Positions 1-8,598 of a stretch of 64,000 nt of DNA are shown piece by piece. The notes beneath the pieces are model-generated. The model was given only the letters and a program-made list of their open reading frames with translations, was not told the origin of the DNA and made no database searches. The position numbers and the translations under genes were made by a program. Position 1 is the first letter of the stretch. Every line of letters begins with the position of its first letter. The stretch covers positions 248,001 to 312,000 of the forward strand of contig CAWJNZ010000004.1 of the NCBI GenBank assembly GCA_963844405.1, in the 5' to 3' direction. This DNA comes from DASSUW01 sp963844405. GTDB lineage: Bacteria; Actinomycetota; Thermoleophilia; Solirubrobacterales; Solirubrobacteraceae.

Positions 1-211
1 GGACGGCCAGGTCCGCGAACTTGCGCGGGTTCTCCTGGGCGTGGCCCTGAGACTGGGGGAGGACGACGTGGGCGAGGCCCGCGATGCCCATCCGCCGGTC
101 GATCAGGGCGAGCCCGATGCACGAGCCGAGCCCGAGCGAGACCAGCACGTGGTCGGACGCGCTCGACACCGCGAGCTCGCCCATCCGCACCATGGTCTCA
201 GCAACGGCCAT
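1..211 (-). CDS. cheD: Chemoreceptor glutamine deamidase CheD, cut by window edge
   Basis: Only the first 70 residues are in the window; the gene runs off the left edge. The reading begins MAVAETMVRMGELAVSS and contains GLGSCIGLALID followed by GLAHVVLP. These match the CheD nucleophilic-cysteine motif (GxGSC) and the conserved histidine. CheD deamidates glutamines on chemoreceptors and binds CheC, which it activates as a CheY-P phosphatase. The ATG shares a base with the cheC stop (TGATG overlap), so the two are translationally coupled, as expected for CheC/CheD partners. Family assignment is firm; the C-terminal half cannot be checked. Confidence 0.9.
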   Translation of the reverse strand, partial: MAVAETMVRMGELAVSSASDHVLVSLGLGSCIGLALIDRRMGIAGLAHVVLPQSQGHAQENPRKFADLAV

Positions 212-798
212 CAGCTCAGTCCAAGCCGCGAGAGGAGCTCGTCGACGCCGCCCTGGTCGGGCACGAGGAGGAAGGAGATCGAGCAGTCCTCGCCCTCGAC
301 CGTCAGGTCGGAGTCGAGCAGCAGCGCGATGTCGCCCGTGAGGGCCGCGCTCGCCAGCGCGGACGCCACGATCGCGCCGAGCATGTCGGTCACGGTCGCC
401 GGCGGCGTGGGCTCGAGCTCCATGCCCGTCATCGAGCCGAGCGCGTTGATGTACGACGCGCCGACGATGTTGCCGATCTCGCCCAGGGCGGACAGCGCGA
501 ACTCGTCACCGGGCTCGAGGCCCAGCATGAGGCACATCGCGTCGGCGTCGGCCGGCGCGACGAGCAGCAGCACCGTGCCGCCCATGTCGCCCTGGATGCC
601 GAGCACGATGCCCGTCATCTCGGCCTCGGCCTCGCCGATGGCGTCGACGGCGTCCGCGAAGGGGAGCGCCTGCGCGTTCGGGACGGAGATGTCGACGGAC
701 CGCCCGAGCATGCCCGAAAGCGCGGTGCTCGCCGTCCCCGATCCGATGTTGGCGAGCTCCCGCAGAGCGTCGAGCTGGAGTTCGGTGTACTGACTCAC
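211..798 (-). CDS. cheC: CheY-P phosphatase CheC
   Basis: A 195-residue protein of normal CheC length. Two copies of the phosphatase signature are visible: ELANIGSGTASTALS near the N-terminus and EIGNIVGASYINALG in the middle, each with the Glu and Asn that attack the acyl phosphate of CheY-P. Having both suggests an active CheC rather than a one-site variant. I chose the GTG at 798 because AAAGGAAA lies about nine bases upstream and the protein then starts VSQYTELQLDALREL; a longer reading to 858 would run into the end of cheA and lacks similarity. It sits between cheA (19-base gap) and cheD (overlap), so it belongs to the adaptation module of the operon. Confidence 0.92.
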   Translation of the reverse strand: MSQYTELQLDALRELANIGSGTASTALSGMLGRSVDISVPNAQALPFADAVDAIGEAEAEMTGIVLGIQGDMGGTVLLLVAPADADAMCLMLGLEPGDEFALSALGEIGNIVGASYINALGSMTGMELEPTPPATVTDMLGAIVASALASAALTGDIALLLDSDLTVEGEDCSISFLLVPDQGGVDELLSRLGLS

Positions 799-817
799 GG
801 GTCGTGTTTCCTTTTGC

Positions 818-2806
818 TTAGGCGGGAGCGAGGGCGGGGGCAGCGGTCTCGAGCGCATCGCAGTCGATGATGAGCGCGATCTGGCCGTCCGACATGACGG
901 CCGCGCCCGACAGGGCGGAGTTCTCGGCGACCTCGGGCGGGAGGGGCCGGGTGACCAGCTCGCGCTGGCCGAAGAGGGTGGTGACGGTGACGGCCAGCGA
1001 GCCGCTCGAGCCGCGGACGACCACGGCGTACTCGGCCTGCGGCGCCGGCGACCCGCCGAAGCGCTCGGCGGCGTCGACGATCGGCAGCACGCCGTCGCGC
1101 ATGACCAGCATGCGGCTGCCGGCGACCGACCGGACCGTGTGGTCGGCCAGGCGCACGGTGCGCTCGATGCGGTCGAGCGGGACGGCGAACGGCCGGCCGT
1201 CGGCCTCCACGAGCAGCGCGGCCATGATGGCCAGCGTCAGAGGCAGGCGGATCTGCGCCACGGTCCCCTGGCCCTGCTCCGAGGTCATCAAGACCTCGCC
1301 GCCGAGCTCGCGGATCGTGGTGCGGACCGCGTCCATGCCGACGCCGCGGCCGGAGATGTCGCTCGTGACCTCGGCGGTGGAGAAGCCGGGGTGGAAGAGC
1401 AGCTCGATCGCCTTCGCCATGTCGGTCGTCTCGACCGCCTCGGCGCCGATCAGGCCGCGCTCGGCCGCCTTCTCGGCGACCTTGCGCGGGTTGATGCCGC
1501 GGCCGTCGTCGCGCACCTCGATGACCACGTTGCCGCCGGCGTGGCGCGCGGAGAGGTGGAGGGTGCCGGTGGCCGGCTTGCCGGCCTTCTTGCGCTCGTC
1601 CGGGCCCTCGAGGCCGTGGTCGAGCGAGTTGCGGATCAGGTGCACGAGCGGGTCGCCGAGCGCGTCGACCACCGTGCGGTCGAGCTCGGTGTCCTTGCCC
1701 ACCAGCTCCAGCTCGACCTGCTTGCCGAGCTTGGTCGAGAGGTCGCGGACCAGGCGCGGGAAGCGCAGGAACACGGCCTCGACCGGGATCATCCGCACCT
1801 GCATGACCATCGCCTGGAGGGCGTGCGAGGTGCGGGTCAGGTTCTGCATCGCCTGCGAGAGTCCCGGCACGTCGGCGTCGGCGGCCAGCGCCTCCACCTG
1901 GGTGCGGTGCAGGACGAGCTCGCCCATGAAGTGCATCAGCTGGTCGAGCCGCTCGGCGTCGACGCGCACGGTCGAGGAGCCCTTGCCGTGGCCGCCGGAC
2001 TTCGGCTTCGCCGCGGCCTTGGGGTCTGTCCCCTTGACCTCGGCCTTCGAACCCTCTGCCGGCGTCTCGAGGGGACTGACCCCCTCGTCCACCGCGGCGT
2101 CGCTGACCGCCTCGAACACCTCGACGTGGGCGACGTCCGACACGGCGCCGACCACGGCGGCCAGCTCGGAGTCGGTGCGCTCGGAGACCATCCAGGCGTC
2201 GATCTCGGTGCCCTTGAAGGTCTCGACGTCGTCCGGGCCCGGGACGCAGGCCAGGGTCTCGCCGAGCTCGGCGAGCGCGGCCAGGACCATGTAGGCGCGG
2301 ACGGACGGGATCTGCACGTCCTCGGCCAGCGTCGCGCTGATCTGGACCACGCGGCGGCCGTCGGCGAGCTCGGCGAGGTCGACGGGCGCCTCGGTGGCCT
2401 CCTCGACCTCCGGCTCCTCGGCGTCGCGCTCGCGGATCAGGCCCTTGAGGCGGGCGATCAGCGGCTTCGGCTCGATCTCCTCCTCGCCGGACTCGTCGAT
2501 CGAGTCGACGGCGGCGGACAGGGCGTCGAGGCACTCGAGCAGGACGTCGATGGCCGCGCGCGGCAGGCCGCCCTTGCGCTGGCGCAGCAGCTCGAAGACG
2601 TCCTCCATCTCATGCGTGAGGGCCGCCATGCCGGCGAAGCCCATCGTCGCGCTCATGCCCTTCAGGGAGTGGGCGATCCGGAAGATCTCGTCGACCGTCT
2701 CCTGGTCGTCGGGGCGCTCCTCGATGCGGACGACGGCGAGGTTCAGCTCCTGGAGGTGCTCGCGCCCCTCGGCCAGGAACATCGGCAGGTACTCGGAGGT
2801 TTCCAT
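818..2806 (-). CDS. cheA: Chemotaxis histidine kinase CheA
   Basis: A 662-residue CheA with all domains in order. The HPt domain has the phosphorylated histidine H46 in RIAHSLKGMSATMGF. A P2-like response-regulator docking region follows at about 150-235. Then come a Lys/Gly/Pro-rich linker, the P3 dimerisation helices at about 280-345, and a P4 ATPase domain (N box HLIRNSLDHG near 389-398, DDGRGI near 433, GRGVGMD near 486). A CheW-like P5 domain occupies about 525-655. It receives receptor signals through CheW and phosphorylates CheY and CheB. The neighbours are cheR (three-base gap upstream) and cheC downstream. No CheY or receptor gene is in the window, so its targets lie elsewhere. Confidence 0.96.
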   Translation of the reverse strand: METSEYLPMFLAEGREHLQELNLAVVRIEERPDDQETVDEIFRIAHSLKGMSATMGFAGMAALTHEMEDVFELLRQRKGGLPRAAIDVLLECLDALSAAVDSIDESGEEEIEPKPLIARLKGLIRERDAEEPEVEEATEAPVDLAELADGRRVVQISATLAEDVQIPSVRAYMVLAALAELGETLACVPGPDDVETFKGTEIDAWMVSERTDSELAAVVGAVSDVAHVEVFEAVSDAAVDEGVSPLETPAEGSKAEVKGTDPKAAAKPKSGGHGKGSSTVRVDAERLDQLMHFMGELVLHRTQVEALAADADVPGLSQAMQNLTRTSHALQAMVMQVRMIPVEAVFLRFPRLVRDLSTKLGKQVELELVGKDTELDRTVVDALGDPLVHLIRNSLDHGLEGPDERKKAGKPATGTLHLSARHAGGNVVIEVRDDGRGINPRKVAEKAAERGLIGAEAVETTDMAKAIELLFHPGFSTAEVTSDISGRGVGMDAVRTTIRELGGEVLMTSEQGQGTVAQIRLPLTLAIMAALLVEADGRPFAVPLDRIERTVRLADHTVRSVAGSRMLVMRDGVLPIVDAAERFGGSPAPQAEYAVVVRGSSGSLAVTVTTLFGQRELVTRPLPPEVAENSALSGAAVMSDGQIALIIDCDALETAAPALAPA

Positions 2807-2809
2807 GAA

Positions 2810-3709
2810 TTAGTGGCCCTTGCCGGCATCCGGCCGGCGCTCTTGAAGTCGCCGAGGGCCATCCGGGCCCTCGACACGGCGGTAGATGAAGTGGTGCGGG
2901 GACGTGAGGTTCAGCGCGCGCTGATCGGCGACGCGCTCGGAGGTGCCGACCACGAGGTAGCCGCCGGGCGCCAGGGCGCTGGCCAGACGGGCGTGGAGGG
3001 CGTCGCGGACCTCCTCGGTGAAGTAGATGACGGTGTTACGGCACATGATCAGGTCGAAGCGGCCGGCCTGGACGGGCATCCGCAGCAGGTCGCCGACCTC
3101 GAAGCGCGTCATGCGCATCAGCTCAGGCTTGGCCTGCCAGCCCCCTTCATCGGCCGGGTCGAACCACTTCTTCAGGAGGCCGGGAGGAGCGGTGCGGGCG
3201 TCCTCCGCGGTGAAGTGGCCCTTGCGGGCCCGGTCGACCATGCGGCGGTCGAGGTCGGTGCCCTGGATCTCCACGCGCGCGTCCGGCACGGACTCGCGGG
3301 CGACGGCCGCCAGCGTGAAGGCCTCGGCGCCGTAGGACGAGCCGGCGCTCCAGCAGCGCACGCGGCCCTTCTTCGCGAGCTCCGGCAGGATCTTCCTGGC
3401 CAGCGCGGTCCACTGGTCCTCGTGGCGCCACAGGTGCGAGACGTTGATCGTCACGCGGTCCAGGAAGGCGTCGAGCTCCTCCTTGTCCTCCTTGAGGCGC
3501 CGGCCGTAGGCGGTGAGGTCCGGGGTGCCGCGGCGCTGGGCGAACGTGCGCACGCGGCGCTCCATCTGGCCGCGCTTGTACTGCGCGAGGTCGACCCCGC
3601 AGAGGCGGCGGACGAGCTCGCAGAGGGCGGTGAAGTCGTCGGCCTTGACGGTGGCCGTGAACTCGGTGCCGGCCTGGCGGGCGGCGATGCGGTCGGACAG
3701 CGTGCTCAT
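2810..3709 (-). CDS. cheR: Chemoreceptor glutamate methyltransferase CheR
   Basis: A 299-residue CheR. The N-terminal helical domain (about 25-95, with FTALCELVRRLCGVDLAQYK) is followed by a class I SAM-binding domain with VRCWSAGSSYGAEAFTLA and a later FDLIMCRNTVIYF stretch, typical of CheR. It methylates receptor glutamates during adaptation, opposing CheB. The ATG overlaps the cheB stop by four bases (ATGA), and cheA follows after three bases, so the three are one transcription and translation unit. The last 30 residues are basic and poorly conserved in appearance. I see no C-terminal pentapeptide-tether or TPR extension. Confidence 0.95.
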   Translation of the reverse strand: MSTLSDRIAARQAGTEFTATVKADDFTALCELVRRLCGVDLAQYKRGQMERRVRTFAQRRGTPDLTAYGRRLKEDKEELDAFLDRVTINVSHLWRHEDQWTALARKILPELAKKGRVRCWSAGSSYGAEAFTLAAVARESVPDARVEIQGTDLDRRMVDRARKGHFTAEDARTAPPGLLKKWFDPADEGGWQAKPELMRMTRFEVGDLLRMPVQAGRFDLIMCRNTVIYFTEEVRDALHARLASALAPGGYLVVGTSERVADQRALNLTSPHHFIYRRVEGPDGPRRLQERRPDAGKGH

Positions 3710-4749
3710 CGGCCCGCCTCGCGCACGATCGCCCCGGCCAGCTCGTGGAGCGGCAGGACCTCGTCGGCCAGGCCCGCCTCGGCGACCGCGCGCGGCATGC
3801 CGTAGACGGTGCAGGTGGACTCGGCCTCGACCAGGATGCGCCCGCCGGCGGCGCGGACCGCCTTGGCGCCCTCGAGGCCGTCGCGGCCCATGCCGGTCAG
3901 CACGACCAGCAGCATGCGGGCGCCGAACTGCTGGGCGGCGTCCTCGATCGTGAAGTCGGCGCGCGGCTTGAGCCCGCCGACCGGGGCGTCGTCGGACAGC
4001 TGCGCGTGGCGCGTGCCGTCGAGGCGCAGATGAGCGCCGCCGGGCGCGAGCAGCGCCACGGCGGGGTCGAGCGTCTCGCCGCCGGCGGCCTCGCGCACGC
4101 TCAGCGGCGACGAGGAGTTCAGCCGCGTGGCCAGCGAGGCCGTGAAGCCGGCCGGCATGTGCTGGACGATCACCGTGCCGGCGCCGAGCGGCGACGGCAG
4201 CTTCGGGATCAGCTCGCCGAGCGCCTTCGGGCCGCCGGTCGAGCAGGCGATGACGACGACCTTCCTGCCGGCCACGGCGGTCCTGCGCGGATGGTCCGCG
4301 CGGCGGGCGATCGGCCGCGGCGCCGGAGCGCGGACGCGGCCGCTGTGGGCTGCCTCGCCGACCTTGCGGCCGAGCTCGGAGGTGAAGCTGTCCAGCGACT
4401 CGCCGAAGGCGGGCTTGGCGACGAGCTCGAAGGCGCCCTCGGCGAGGGCGTCGACGGCGCGGGCGCCGTGGGCGGGGGAGAAGGCGGAGACCACGACGAC
4501 GGGCACCGGCTCGGCCTTGCCCTCGCGCAGGGCGCGCAGGACGCCGAGGCCGTCCATGCCGGGCATGTGCAGGTCGAGCGTCATGGCGTCCGGCCGGTGC
4601 GCGCGGCAGGCGTCCAGCGCCTCGTCGCCGTCCGCCGCGGTGGCGACGACGTCGAAGCCCTGGCGGCCGAGGGCGTCCGACAGCATGCGGCGCATGAGCC
4701 GCGAGTCGTCGGCGACGACGACGCGCCGCTTCGTGGTGGTCTCGAGCAT
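3706..4749 (-). CDS. cheB: Chemoreceptor glutamate methylesterase/deamidase CheB
   Basis: A 347-residue CheB of standard architecture. The receiver domain (about 8-125) has the DD pair and phosphoacceptor D59 in MTLDLHMPGMDG. A Pro/Arg-rich linker follows at about 138-160. The methylesterase domain carries the catalytic triad S170 (ACSTGGPKAL), H197 (VQHMPAGFT) and D290 (LTGMGRDGL). It demethylates receptor glutamates when phosphorylated by CheA. It overlaps cheR by four bases and is 20 bases below cheW. Because CheD is also present, receptor deamidation may be shared between the two enzymes. Confidence 0.96.
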   Translation of the reverse strand: MLETTTKRRVVVADDSRLMRRMLSDALGRQGFDVVATAADGDEALDACRAHRPDAMTLDLHMPGMDGLGVLRALREGKAEPVPVVVVSAFSPAHGARAVDALAEGAFELVAKPAFGESLDSFTSELGRKVGEAAHSGRVRAPAPRPIARRADHPRRTAVAGRKVVVIACSTGGPKALGELIPKLPSPLGAGTVIVQHMPAGFTASLATRLNSSSPLSVREAAGGETLDPAVALLAPGGAHLRLDGTRHAQLSDDAPVGGLKPRADFTIEDAAQQFGARMLLVVLTGMGRDGLEGAKAVRAAGGRILVEAESTCTVYGMPRAVAEAGLADEVLPLHELAGAIVREAGR

Positions 4750-4769
4750 GTCCCCCTCCCGAAGCGGCG

Positions 4770-5210
4770 CTAGGCCGCGATCTCCTCGGCGCCGGAGCGC
4801 GCGAACAGGCCCTCGGGGTTGAGCAGGATCACGAGCCGGTCCTCGATCTTGGCGATCGCCTCGATCGAGTCGCTGTTGGCGGAGGGGACGTCCTCGAGCT
4901 GGTCGCTCGTGACGGTCAGGACCTCCTCGACCTCGTCGACCATGATGCCGACCTGGCCGGTGCCGGACTCGACGATGACGATCTTGCCGGGCTGGGAGTC
5001 GACGCTGCCGAGCTCCATGCGCGAGGCGAGGTCGAAGATCGGGATGATCTTGCCGCGCAGGCCGATGACGCCACGGATCCAGGCGGCCTCGGAGGCGACG
5101 GTACGGGGCTCGGTGAAGCGGATGATCTCGTGGACGGACCCGATCGGGAGGGCGTACTCCTCGCTCCCGAGCGAGAACACGACGAGCTGCTGTGAAGTGG
5201 TGTCAGACAT
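4770..5210 (-). CDS. cheW: Chemotaxis coupling protein CheW
   Basis: A single CheW domain of 146 residues, starting MSDTTSQQLVVFSLGSEEYALP, with the conserved IRGVIGLRGKIIPIFDL segment and a terminal VILLNPEGLF. It bridges receptors and the CheA P5 domain in the signalling array. Two in-frame ATGs are possible, at 5210 and at 5231 (adding MPNSRAD); neither has a convincing ribosome binding site. The shorter form was chosen because similarity starts immediately after it. The kinase gene upstream ends 48 bases away on the same strand, so cheW could be co-transcribed with the two-component genes. Confidence 0.93.
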   Translation of the reverse strand: MSDTTSQQLVVFSLGSEEYALPIGSVHEIIRFTEPRTVASEAAWIRGVIGLRGKIIPIFDLASRMELGSVDSQPGKIVIVESGTGQVGIMVDEVEEVLTVTSDQLEDVPSANSDSIEAIAKIEDRLVILLNPEGLFARSGAEEIAA

Positions 5211-5258
5211 GTCAGCCCGGGAATTCGGCATCCCGGGCCGACTCTTGAGGACGCCGAC

Positions 5259-6686
5259 CTACGCCGCGGGGATGCGCACCACGAAGCGGGCGCCGCGGCC
5301 GTCGAGCGGCTCCTCGAGGCGGACGCTGCCCTTGTGCGACTCGGCGACGGCGCGGACGATCGAGAGGCCGAGGCCGGACGAGCCGCTGTGCTCTCCCGAG
5401 CCGCGGTAGAAGCGCTCGAAGACCTTCTCGCGCTGCTCGACGGGGATGCCCGGCCCGTCGTCCTCGACCGCGAGGACGACCTCGCCGTTGAGGCGCTCGA
5501 CGGTGGCCTCCACGGCGGTGCCGGGATCGGTGTGCCGGAGCGCGTTCTCCATCAGGTTCAGCACGAGCCGGTGGAGCTCGTCGCGGGCGCCGTCGACACG
5601 GGCGCCGGCGGGCGCGTCGACGGAGATCTCGTGGTCGCCGGCCACCGGCTCGAGCTCCGAGGCGGCGTCGGTGACGACCTCCGACAGGTCGACGGACGCG
5701 TGCGGGGCTATGCGGCCGGCGTCGGCGCGCGCGAGCAGCAGCAGATCGCCGACGAGCCGGCGCATGCGGCGCGAGGAGCGCAGGGCCGAGGAGGCGGTCT
5801 CGCGCTGCTCGCCGGTCAGCTCCTCCACGAGCAGCTCGAGGTTGGCGAGGACGCTGGTGAGGGGCGTTCTGAGCTCGTGCGAGGCGTCGGCCACGAACTC
5901 GCGCTGGCGGGTGAGCGAGCTCTCGGTCTCGGTGCGCGCCTCGTCGAGCGAGGCGAGCATGGCCTCGAGCGTGTTCGCCAGCTCGGCGACCTCGTCCTCC
6001 GCCTCGGCGTGCGGGATCTTCTCGGACGGGTCGCGCGACTGCTCGATCCGGCGCGCGGCGGCCGTCAGCTCGGTGATCGGCTCCATCGCGCGCCGCGCGA
6101 CGGCGAGACCGGCGAGCAGGGCGAGCAGGGCGCCGCCGAGCACGCCGAAGGCGAGGAAGACCTTGACGCGGTTCGCGGTGTCCTGGACCTCGGAGATCTC
6201 CTGGCCGTACTGGAGCGCCCACGGGTCGGGCCAGCCGGAGACCCGCACCCAGCGGGTCTCGACGCGCCAGCCGTCCACCTCCATCGTGCTCGCCAGCGGC
6301 GGCCCGAAGTCGGGCGCGCCGGGGGTCGCGTAGCCGACGAGGTCGTCCTTCGTGATCACGCGGATGGCGGCGCCGGACGATGCGGCCACGTCGCCGAGGT
6401 CGATCGACCCGGGCGCGGACCGGACGATCCGGTTGCCCTCGGCGTCGAGGCGGAGCTCGAGCCCCGCCTGGCGGACGATGCGGTCGGCGCTCGTCTCCAC
6501 CTCGCGCCGGAAGTCCTCGTGGATCTGGCGCGTGGTGAGCACGCCGACGATCACGGCGAAGCCGCAGAGGATCACGAGCGTGAGCGCGGCCGAGCTGCCG
6601 GCCAGCCGCCAGCGGATCGGCAGCCGCTTATACGCGGAGGACGTAGCCCGCGCCGCGGACCGTATGGAGGAGTCGAGGCTCCCCAC
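5259..6686 (-). CDS. Membrane sensor histidine kinase, OmpR-partner type
   Basis: A 475-residue sensor kinase. A first membrane helix lies at about 31-50, an extracytoplasmic sensing segment of about 120 residues follows, then a second helix at about 175-196 and a HAMP region. The HisKA domain has phosphoacceptor H270 in DASHELRTPLTSVL, and the ATPase domain has an N box (NLMENALRH), DDGPGIP and SSGLGLSIV. The GTG start at 6686 lies inside the 3' end of the response-regulator gene (59-base overlap), with GGAAG just upstream. No start closer to the stop of that gene fits as well, but the start is not certain. The ligand cannot be told from sequence. Confidence 0.93.
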   Translation of the reverse strand: MGSLDSSIRSAARATSSAYKRLPIRWRLAGSSAALTLVILCGFAVIVGVLTTRQIHEDFRREVETSADRIVRQAGLELRLDAEGNRIVRSAPGSIDLGDVAASSGAAIRVITKDDLVGYATPGAPDFGPPLASTMEVDGWRVETRWVRVSGWPDPWALQYGQEISEVQDTANRVKVFLAFGVLGGALLALLAGLAVARRAMEPITELTAAARRIEQSRDPSEKIPHAEAEDEVAELANTLEAMLASLDEARTETESSLTRQREFVADASHELRTPLTSVLANLELLVEELTGEQRETASSALRSSRRMRRLVGDLLLLARADAGRIAPHASVDLSEVVTDAASELEPVAGDHEISVDAPAGARVDGARDELHRLVLNLMENALRHTDPGTAVEATVERLNGEVVLAVEDDGPGIPVEQREKVFERFYRGSGEHSGSSGLGLSIVRAVAESHKGSVRLEEPLDGRGARFVVRIPAA

Positions 6687-7317
6687 CGGCTTCCAGCTTT
6701 CTTCGCAGGTTGGAGACGAAGACCTCGATCGTGTTGGTGATCGAGAACGGGTCGTAGCCCCACACCTCGTCGAGCAGCTTCTGGCGGCTGATCACGAGGC
6801 GCTCGTTGCGCATCAGGTACTCGAGCAGCTCGAACTCGCGCTGCGTGAGCTCGATCGCGCGGTCGCCGCGCGTGACCTCGTGGGTGTCGGGGTTGAGCAT
6901 GAGGTCGCCGACGCGGAGGGGGGCCATGCCGCGGGGCGGCCGGCGTCGCAGCAGCGCTCTGAGGCGGGCGAGCAGCTCCTGGCGCTCGAACGGCTTGACG
7001 AGGTAGTCGTCGGCCCCCACGTCGAGCCCCTCGACGCGCGACTCGAGCGCGTCGCGGGCCGTGAGGATGAGGATCGGCACGTCGTCGCCGTCGTCGCGCA
7101 GCCTGCGCGCGACGTCGATGCCGTCGAGCCGGGGGAGGCCGAGGTCGAGCACGATCAGGTCCGGCAGGAACGCGTGCGCCTCGTCGAGCGCCTGGACGCC
7201 GTCGGAGGCGAGCTTGACGTCGTAGCCGTCGAGCCGCAGCGAGCGCTGCAGGACGTGCGCGATCTCGGCGTCGTCCTCGACGACGAGCACGCGGACAGGG
7301 CGGTCTGAGCCTTCCAT
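6628..7317 (-). CDS. OmpR/PhoB-family response regulator
   Basis: A 229-residue response regulator. The receiver domain has acidic residues VVEDDAE, phosphoacceptor D58 in LIVLDLGLPRLDG and the conserved lysine in YLVKPFERQELLARL. The C-terminal winged-helix DNA-binding domain (about 130-229) ends TVRGAGYVLRV. It is the cognate regulator of the overlapping kinase gene. It is not a CheY: it has its own DNA-binding domain. The start has no Shine-Dalgarno sequence; a TACCAT hexamer ends eight bases before the ATG, so the message may be leaderless. Confidence 0.95.
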   Translation of the reverse strand: MEGSDRPVRVLVVEDDAEIAHVLQRSLRLDGYDVKLASDGVQALDEAHAFLPDLIVLDLGLPRLDGIDVARRLRDDGDDVPILILTARDALESRVEGLDVGADDYLVKPFERQELLARLRALLRRRPPRGMAPLRVGDLMLNPDTHEVTRGDRAIELTQREFELLEYLMRNERLVISRQKLLDEVWGYDPFSITNTIEVFVSNLRRKLEAGGEPRLLHTVRGAGYVLRV

Positions 7318-7325
7318 CCGTGTTG

Positions 7326-7331
7326 ATGGTA
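7326..7331 (-). promoter_or_regulatory. Candidate -10 element of a leaderless promoter (response regulator)
   Basis: On the minus strand TACCAT is followed by eight bases and then the ATG of the response regulator at 7317. No ribosome binding site intervenes. This spacing places the transcription start at or next to the start codon. No clear -35 hexamer is visible. Confidence 0.45.
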
Positions 7332-7378
7332 AGGCGGTGGGGCGGTCTTGCGCGAACTGTTCAGCGGCGGTTTAACCT

Positions 7379-7405
7379 GGCGGCCCGCCCGGGAGGCGGG
7401 CCGCC
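7379..7405 (-). terminator. Hairpin terminator after the secreted-protein gene
   Basis: A perfect 11-bp inverted repeat (GGCGGCCCGCC at 7379-7389 and GGCGGGCCGCC at 7395-7405) with a five-base loop lies just past the stop codon of the minus-strand gene that ends at 7413. No long T tract follows, as is common in very GC-rich genomes. It would insulate the response-regulator promoter from read-through. Confidence 0.7.
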
Positions 7406-7412
7406 GGGGAGG

Positions 7413-8468
7413 TCAGCCGGTCTCCGTCGTCACGTCGAAGTTGTCGAACGAGCCGCTCGCCCCCTGGCCGAACAGCCGCGCCGAGCCGGCTGGCCCGGGA
7501 CCGACCGGGATCGAGACGCTCAGCTCCGGGGAGTCGGGATGCTGGTAGGGGAAGGCGTCGAGCAGGCTGAAGAGCCCGTGCCCGATCGAGAACGAGGAGA
7601 TCTCGTCGTACACGAGGTCGCCCTGCCCGTTCGACGGATAGGTGCCGGTGTAGGGCACGCCCTGGACGTCGAGCGGGATCCCGACGTTGTCCACGTGCGC
7701 AACCTTCTTGCCGTCGAGGAAGTAGTCGACCATGGCGTTGTCGCGCTTGCGCGTGTAGCGGATCTGGACGTTGTGCGAGACGCCCGCCTTGATCGGCAGC
7801 TCCTTGATGATCTGCGTGTACATCAGCTCGCGGCCGACGTGGACGGCGCCGGGGCAGTTCGGGTTGCTCGTGTTGCCGGTGACGTTGGTCGGCAGCCGCT
7901 CGATCAGCGGGAAGGCCGTGTCCTCGGCCAGGAACCAGTCGAACAGCTGGCCGGTGCAGAAGTCGACCATGTTGAGCACGACCCCCGCCTGCTGGCCCTC
8001 CAGGACGGTCGCGTGGTAGTCGGGCGGTGCCGGCGGCGCGAACGGGTCGGTCCAGGTGAACGGCGCGCCGAAGAGGCCCTGCTGGGTGAGCCCGGAGATC
8101 GTGCCGGGCGTGGACGCCGCGATGTCGGCCGAGAAGGTGACCGAGCCGGTCGTGGGCACCGGGAACGCCGCGTTGGAGATGGCGATGTACTTGAGGTGGT
8201 CGAAGACGCTGAAGTCCGCGCCCCTGGTGAACGGCACGGCGCTGACGGAGAACCGCTTGCCCGCGAACGAGCGGGTGTCGTTGTTCTCCATCTCGATCAG
8301 CCCGAACGGGTTCGACCACTTGGCGCTGTAGTCGTCCAGCGAGTAGCCGGGCTTGTTGAACGTGTCGTACGCGACCGTCGTCTTGGCGGCCTGCGCGGTC
8401 GCGCCGCCCGCCGCGGCGACCATGCACGCGCCGACGATCGCGAGCATCGCCCGTTTCCTTCCCATCAT
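7413..8468 (-). CDS. Secreted protein of unknown function, DUF6081-like
   Basis: A 351-residue protein with a Sec signal peptide (charged MMGRKRAM, hydrophobic core, likely cleavage after about residue 27, TAQAA). The mature part begins with a beta-rich pattern (VAYDTFNKPG, AKWSNPFGLIEMENND) and ends with SGSFDNFDVTTE, which is reminiscent of lectin/laminin-G-like folds. I think it belongs to the actinobacterial secreted family DUF6081, but that is from memory of the family pattern only. There is a good ribosome binding site (AAGGAGAGG) before the ATG pair at 8468/8465. It stands alone between the two-component genes and the divergent ftsK; the 130 bases to ftsK must hold both promoters. No enzymatic motif is visible. 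Confidence 0.75.
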   Translation of the reverse strand: MMGRKRAMLAIVGACMVAAAGGATAQAAKTTVAYDTFNKPGYSLDDYSAKWSNPFGLIEMENNDTRSFAGKRFSVSAVPFTRGADFSVFDHLKYIAISNAAFPVPTTGSVTFSADIAASTPGTISGLTQQGLFGAPFTWTDPFAPPAPPDYHATVLEGQQAGVVLNMVDFCTGQLFDWFLAEDTAFPLIERLPTNVTGNTSNPNCPGAVHVGRELMYTQIIKELPIKAGVSHNVQIRYTRKRDNAMVDYFLDGKKVAHVDNVGIPLDVQGVPYTGTYPSNGQGDLVYDEISSFSIGHGLFSLLDAFPYQHPDSPELSVSIPVGPGPAGSARLFGQGASGSFDNFDVTTETG

Positions 8469-8598
8469 TGGGTCCTCTCCTTGAGGTTGGCGAACGGCAG
8501 CGACGCGTCGTGCCTGGCAACCCTAATCAGTTCGTGCGGATCCGCGCAAGCGTGTCCGGCAGGAGGCGCGTGGCGCGTGTCGAAGGGGGTGCGGCCAC

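Noticed and set aside
1139..3805. An 888-codon plus-strand frame opposite cheA and cheR
   Set aside because: It is an antisense shadow rich in Arg, Gly, Ala and Asp; cheA and cheR on the minus strand explain the region fully.
6628..7317. Reading the response regulator as the missing CheY
   Set aside because: It has a C-terminal winged-helix domain and overlaps its own sensor kinase gene.
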